Shown here: positions 59,101-64,000 of the stretch, piece by piece
Layout of the letters: every line of letters starts with the position of its first letter
How positions within the stretch are numbered: position 1 is the stretch's first letter
Source of the DNA: Halichoerus grypus
Lineage: Eukaryota; Chordata; Mammalia; Carnivora; Phocidae
Reading direction: 5' to 3'
Length of the DNA stretch: 64,000 nucleotides
Assembly: GCF_964656455.1 (NCBI RefSeq)
Contig: NC_135725.1
Span: 52,955,688-53,019,687, forward strand
Notes under the pieces: generated by a model
Told to the model about the DNA's origin: nothing
Database searches by the model: none
What the model saw: only the letters and a program-made list of their open reading frames with translations
Made by a program: the position numbers and the translations under genes

Positions 59101-60489
59101 AACACATTGTAGGCAGAATGTGTGCACAAAGGAAATGCCCACAGCCCAGGAAAGTAATTAGATGAGGAAATTTTAGGACAATCTACCACATACCTAATAT
59201 TTCACAATCTGTGTCCATATGAAGAAATAAGCTGTTTAAACTTCATAAGCATGTTTGACTTCCATTCAAGGAGAAAAAAAAAATGCACAATCAACAACTC
59301 CTATTTGTACTCATACCTGCCACACAGATGACTCTGTTCAACAGAAACTTAGAAGGATACTAATGAACAGACTAGCTTATTGGGCTTCCCAGAAGTAACT
59401 ATTAGATTGCTTAGCTACAGTAACCATATTTAGTTATGCACATACAAAACCAGAATTATTACTGTTTTCTAAATAGTGCAACAGAAATGGCTGAGAGGTC
59501 ATTCTAAGTCTGTAGGGGGGGACTCGTGTGGATGATTATGTGCTGCCGATTCACGGACACACGTGCAAAACCCGATTTTAATAAGCCACAGAATGATAGA
59601 TCCTCATGCACCTGTGATTAGAGCTTCATGTATTCCCAGACGTCAATGTGGAGACTTCATTAAGAGGCACAGGAATAAGATACCCTCTTGCGCCTTTTCC
59701 GCAAAAATGGTAAGAAGGCAAGAGGTTGAAGTCAAGTACATACCTCCAACTAAAATGCAATGCTTCAAAATCAGCCCTTAAAAGGAGAGGCATGTATGCC
59801 TGTGAACAATCATAAGTGATCGTTCTACAGTTCAGAACAGGAACGTCAATGCTATTAGTGACACACATAGATATCCATACACCCAGACCCCGCAGCCCCG
59901 CCCCGCCAGCAAACACAGCCAGACACACACACACCCCTCAAGGTCAGAATGTTCTAAATGTGTTGATCCCAGCTCTGGTATTTGCTAACTAAAACCTTGG
60001 TCAACTTATGGATGTAAAATGTTTTATTTCATGCCAAAAATCAGTCTATTTCTTTGCTGCTTTATGTACGCTCTAAAAATTATCAGATCAATTCCCTTTT
60101 AAAAAAATCTGTTCTCATGAGCATAATCTTTTTTGGTCTCTTGGCAGTCATGCAGGATATTGAAAGAAGTCATACACTGGTGGACCTAATGACAGGGAAG
60201 TGTTTATAAACATAATCTCCAAGCTCCCACACTGACTTTGAAATGGAAACATTTTAAAAGCTACCTGCTTTGGAAGCACCTGTCTGTCTGTGCCCTAGTG
60301 TGACTTCTCCAACTTGAGTTCTGCAACTTACTACAAAAGAGTAAAAAATAAGTAAATCACTGTAACTACTTGCTTTCTAAAAGGGGCTTTATTTCATTAT
60401 ACCAAAATGATGCTATTGATCCCTTCTTTGAAGGGGTAGGTTGTGTGTATTTTCTTCAATATTGATGGTTTTCCACTGACTATTGATCA
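56197..60489. other. Long unique AT-rich stretch, no gene recognised
   Basis: More than 4 kb without a CAN SINE or young L1 that I can see. Short frames (57470-57697, 59563-59781, minus 59626-59934) have no recognised homology. A C/A-rich patch with an ACACAC run lies at about 59869-59938. The scarcity of insertions may mean constraint or chance. Confidence 0.5.
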
Positions 60490-60600
60490 CTGACTTATCC
60501 ATTAACTTACTTATTCATTCCACAGCTTTGAATTGAGTACCTCAGTTGTTCCAGGTTTAGTGCCAGATAGAAAATGAAAAGACACACATTCTTCCCTAAA
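60490..60600 (-). repeat. LINE-2 end
   Basis: ATTAACTTACTTATTCATTC, TTGAATTGAGTACCTCAGTT and GTTCCAGGTTTAGTGCCAGA fit the reverse complement of the L2 terminus. Confidence 0.5.
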
Positions 60601-63385
60601 AAAAAATTGCTATCTATTCTATTCTGATTTGTTGGCATATATTTGTAACAAAGAAAGGAAGCCACATTAGACCATATCAAAATAATTGGCCTTATTTTAT
60701 ATCCTACTCCTAGATGACTGGACCATGGGATTTTATGAAGTTTGTCAGTGAGTATAGCATTATAGGCCAAAGGCAAAGCTGCAATCTAAAATGACTGATT
60801 CATACAGCTGACTCATACAAAGCTTTTACTGGATGTGATGGTTTTGTGTCACTCTTAAGTTTTTTTTTTTTTTCCATAAGCCAATTAACTGTCAAAATAG
60901 TTCAGAAAAATCCAACCAATTAGTACATTGATGTTTCTGGCATCCAATATGGAGTCAGTGCCCCCCAGGTGTGTGTATGGGCATCGCATACAATCCTGTG
61001 CAATCTACATCACAGTTCACAGATTTGTGTTTTAACAGGTGGGGGTGGGGCCTGTTGTACAACAAGTTACTTCATGCAATTTTTGTATAACCCATTCCAT
61101 GTGTTTTCTCAAAGAAGATACATAAAATACATAAAATTAAATGCATGTATTTTTCTCAAAAAGAAATCCATGAGGCATTCATGAGAACTACTAATACCAT
61201 GACATTGGTTTGAAACTTTATTCTATGACCAATATTCAGAATGAAAAAAAAAAATGCTTAAAATAAATTTTTCACTTCTCTCTCTCTTTAAATATGCTGT
61301 TGAATAGGAACATGAAAACAAAAGGTACAGAAAATGCTTTAAATAATACTCCTGGAAATTAAGTAAGTTTTACTAAAATCAATATGGTTTCCAAACAGTT
61401 TAATTTTCTTCTATTTTCTCATCTTATGTTTTTTGAGCCTCTGTTTATTACTGGGATGATTTGTCTGAGACCAAGCCTTTTAAAATATAAATATAAATGC
61501 TGTTATCTTTTTTTTTTTTAGAAACTTGTATTCTTTCAAAAATGAGCTTTGAATGAGCGCATCGTACTGTATGTAAATTATACCTCAATAATGTTGATTT
61601 AAATTTTATCAATGAATTTTTGACAATGTTCAGAGAGGTTCTAGGTAGGGGCATGGTATACAGAACCTGTTGATAAAACACAGCTGTGCATGAATTTAAA
61701 ACAAAACAGGACCAAAATAAAATTTGAAAATAGTAGAAGAAATTCAAACATTCACAGACCCTATTTTTTTTTGCTTCTTGGTCAACTGGCCTTAAGTGCT
61801 TTGTAATTGACTTTTGGTCTTCTTTGTCTTTCTTTATGCACACTAACCACTACCCTTTTAGTTTATCTTACTGCTTTGAAGAAAGCTTTCCAAAGGATCC
61901 CCTCAGCACTTAGGCACTCATTTTATAGGCTATTGATTTGTACTTGTTGATATATTGTTCTTTAAACTTTATCTCAGGGACGTGCTTCATCTTCCCCATG
62001 GAGCTGTGCTGCACAGCCCCCGGGTAGCCAGCAGAACTGGAAGCGCGTTTAGCACTTTGTGAGCTCAGTGCATTTGTGAAATGACTGCTCGGTGCATTTT
62101 GCAAGCTTTGTATCTAGGTTACTCATTTTCCCCGCACAAACATCAAGATATAATCATCAAGAATATAGGAATAAGTAGGTTATCAATGATCAAAGTTGTG
62201 AGGCTTTCTGCCTCAGAAATTTCAAATAGGTCCCTTTTATAGGTGAGATTGGGAAAGAGAAGGTGCCACCATTTTTAGTTACAAAATGATTGTGTCTAAA
62301 TTATTTTATTCTTCTTCTTCATTTAGTCAGATGTAGAAGTCACAGATTATTTCCCAGCAGGTGGGGGTTATCAACAAAAATGTATATGCCTGTTGCTGTC
62401 TTATGTACAGTTTCTCATTTCTCAAAAACCATGCAAAGTATTATAATAATGTCCACTTTAAGGTGATTAAAATAAGAACCAGCGAGTTTAAGTTATTGTC
62501 CAAGGACATAGAGCCTTTGAAAAATGGAGTGGAGATACAGTTCATTGATAGTGTTGTACTGTCAATTCCACATCCTTAGAAATTGAGTTTGAGAGATTTG
62601 CTCAATATACGAATGAAAATCTGAGTCTCAGGGAAATGAAGTGACATACCAGAGGTCATTAGGATGACAGTAGGATCTGGATGAGTACATAAACCCATGA
62701 TGCACCTGTATTTCTAATACACCACTCTCTCACCCAGCTTACTCAGCATGGTGTCTAAACAACTTTATAGATTTCCAATTCACTTGGATTTTAAATAACC
62801 ATGCTTTGAGTAGGTTTTATTTTAGAAAGAAGATACCAAAAGTCAACAAACAAAATAACAGGATTTCTGCGTACTCAATTTTAAATGAGTTAAATTCTCT
62901 GAAAGCAACAGATGACAACCTTCTCCCCCTCTTTCAAGCCATTTTTTTCCCAATGAAAAAAATACAGACACAAGGAGAAGACTGTGATGATAGATTGTGA
63001 CAAAGACTATGATTAGATTAAAATATAAATAGCACATTGGCGTTTTGTGGATGCTCATTTGGTACGTTTAGCTACATTATGAGTAATTACAAACTTAAAA
63101 TAATCTTCCAAGATACTCATTTAATATTTTTACTTTGGAAACCTGGCAGGCAGGAAGCCCTTTGGGTAAGAAAAAACAAAATTTAGGGCAATTCTATCAA
63201 TATCTGAGAATACAGTGCCTGATGCTAATGCATGACAATTCTCTTTGTTGCTATCTTTGCTCAAAGATACCTAATTCTGAATTTGATTATGATCTATAAA
63301 CTCTGACATTCAAGTAATCCATATTCCTGTTTGTATTTTCCTAAAATAAGGGATTGAATTAGTCACATTTCTAAATTTTCTATAG
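60601..63385. other. Mostly unique; possible MIR at 62460-62700
   Basis: No gene recognised. About 62460-62700 has MIR-like wording in minus orientation (GAGTCTCAGGGAAATGAAGT, GACATACCAGAGGTCATTAG). About 61975-62105 is locally GC-richer with several CpGs. A 12-base T run is at about 60860. Confidence 0.45.
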
Positions 63386-63387
63386 AT

Positions 63388-63545
63388 GACACTTGTCTCT
63401 ACTTTTTCCTTTCTCTCCTGTGTTTTCCATTCTTTGTTCCTTTTTTTCATCTTTCCTCCTTTTCTTCCTTTCCCCATTATCTTCTTCTCTTCCTTACCTC
63501 TTCCCATCCTTCCTTCCACTCTCTCTTCTTTTCCTTCCTTACTGC
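63388..63545 (+). repeat. Pyrimidine-rich tract
   Basis: About 160 bases composed mainly of C and T, with repeated TTCCTT, TCTTCC and CTTTCC words and few purines. Frames on either strand here (81 and 100 codons) are compositional artefacts. Confidence 0.85.
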
Positions 63546-63549
63546 CTTT

Positions 63550-63690
63550 GCATTTCAACAAATATTTAAGTATCCATTGCATTCTGTATAATATGCGGGG
63601 CTCTGAGCACAAGGCAAGTACAAAGACTTAGTTCCTGCCCGGGTATTACTCATAGTCTGGCAGAGTGGACAAAGAAGAGGGGCAGGGACC
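63550..63690 (-). repeat. LINE-2 end
   Basis: CATTTCAACAAATATTTAAG, TATGCGGGGCTCTGAGCACA, TTAGTTCCTGCCCGGGTATT and CATAGTCTGGCAGAGTGGAC fit the reverse complement of the L2 3' end. The remaining 63691-64000 shows nothing that I can identify. Confidence 0.6.
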
Positions 63691-64000
63691 CAATCTGCAT
63701 TGACTTCAGAATATGTCATACCTGAGGAGAAAAAGAGTTCATAATGTGACCCTAGCCTGCTAGGCCTCATCAAATTAAAATTTACAAAGCATATTTCATC
63801 ATCCCTTGGAAGTTCCCAAATACCTCACTCTGAGTTTTCTCTGGTTTAAAGAGTGATTCTTTAAATTTTCAGGGCTCACAAACAAGTGTCTCAGGGTCAG
63901 GTGTATCCCTTACATGCGAACTACAACCAGAAGTTACAGTGAACAGTGAACTGAAGGAAGCAAACTTAGCCTAAGGGCATTACAGATAACATTTTAAAAA

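Noticed and set aside
61910..62104. 64-codon minus-strand frame in the locally GC-richer patch
   Set aside because: No recognised homology and no splice or promoter context; kept only as part of the transposon-poor stretch worth an alignment.
63310..63631. Pyrimidine/purine-tract frames of 81 and 100 codons
   Set aside because: Low-complexity composition without any domain signal.

Overview
This is a vertebrate nuclear DNA window, almost certainly from a carnivore. The evidence is 13 copies of the carnivore tRNA-Lys-derived SINE (CAN SINE / SINEC). Each has a head reading about GGGGCGCCTGGGTGGCTCAG, a CT-rich middle and an A-rich tail; minus-strand copies show T-run + AAAGATTTTATTTATTT at their left end. 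Carnivore-type LINE-1 sequence is also present. All SINE heads are of this form, and I see none of the canid-specific type (GGGATCCCTGGGTGGC), so a non-canid caniform (bear, seal or mustelid group) is my best inference. The species cannot be fixed from the sequence alone.

I find no functional host protein-coding gene, no tRNA or rRNA gene and no CRISPR. The window is AT-rich, gene-poor intergenic (or deep intronic) DNA. Every open frame with recognisable homology belongs to a transposable element or to one processed pseudogene.

Layout. 1-9393: AT-rich sequence with a MIR fragment, a decayed L1 ORF2 piece (about 4990-5610) and one SINE (5668-5892). 9394-16551: a full-length LINE-1 with a 12-bp target-site duplication, a CpG-rich 5'UTR with a YY1-like site, ORF1 with one frameshift, ORF2 with two nonsense codons and one 2-base deletion, and an unusual double 3'UTR. 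16748-20390: a nested stack, with an ancient L1 5'UTR interrupted by a complete but dead Tigger1/pogo DNA transposon (17767-20345, TA duplication), which is itself interrupted by a SINE (18657-18845). 20390-26500: MIR and L2 relics, one SINE, and a 21-bp minisatellite abutting an L1 3' fragment. 29255-29946: three SINEs in a row. 31660-32690: a MIR split by a 60-bp tandem duplication and a 5'-truncated L1 insertion. 32950-33320: GATA microsatellite and an old repeat. 39834-40729: a processed pseudogene of BTF3 (nascent polypeptide-associated complex beta subunit) with a 17-bp target-site duplication, poly-A tail and one nonsense codon. 40836-56196: MIR, L2 and MER5A relics, further SINEs, an L1 3' fragment and a 135-bp nearly pure purine tract. 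56197-64000: largely unique AT-rich sequence.

Nothing here works as a pathway. The interest lies in the order and mechanism of insertions: several local tandem duplications have breakpoints in or beside transposons, and the young L1 carries a composite 3' end that an in-window relative lacks. I did not find a convincing undescribed biological system.
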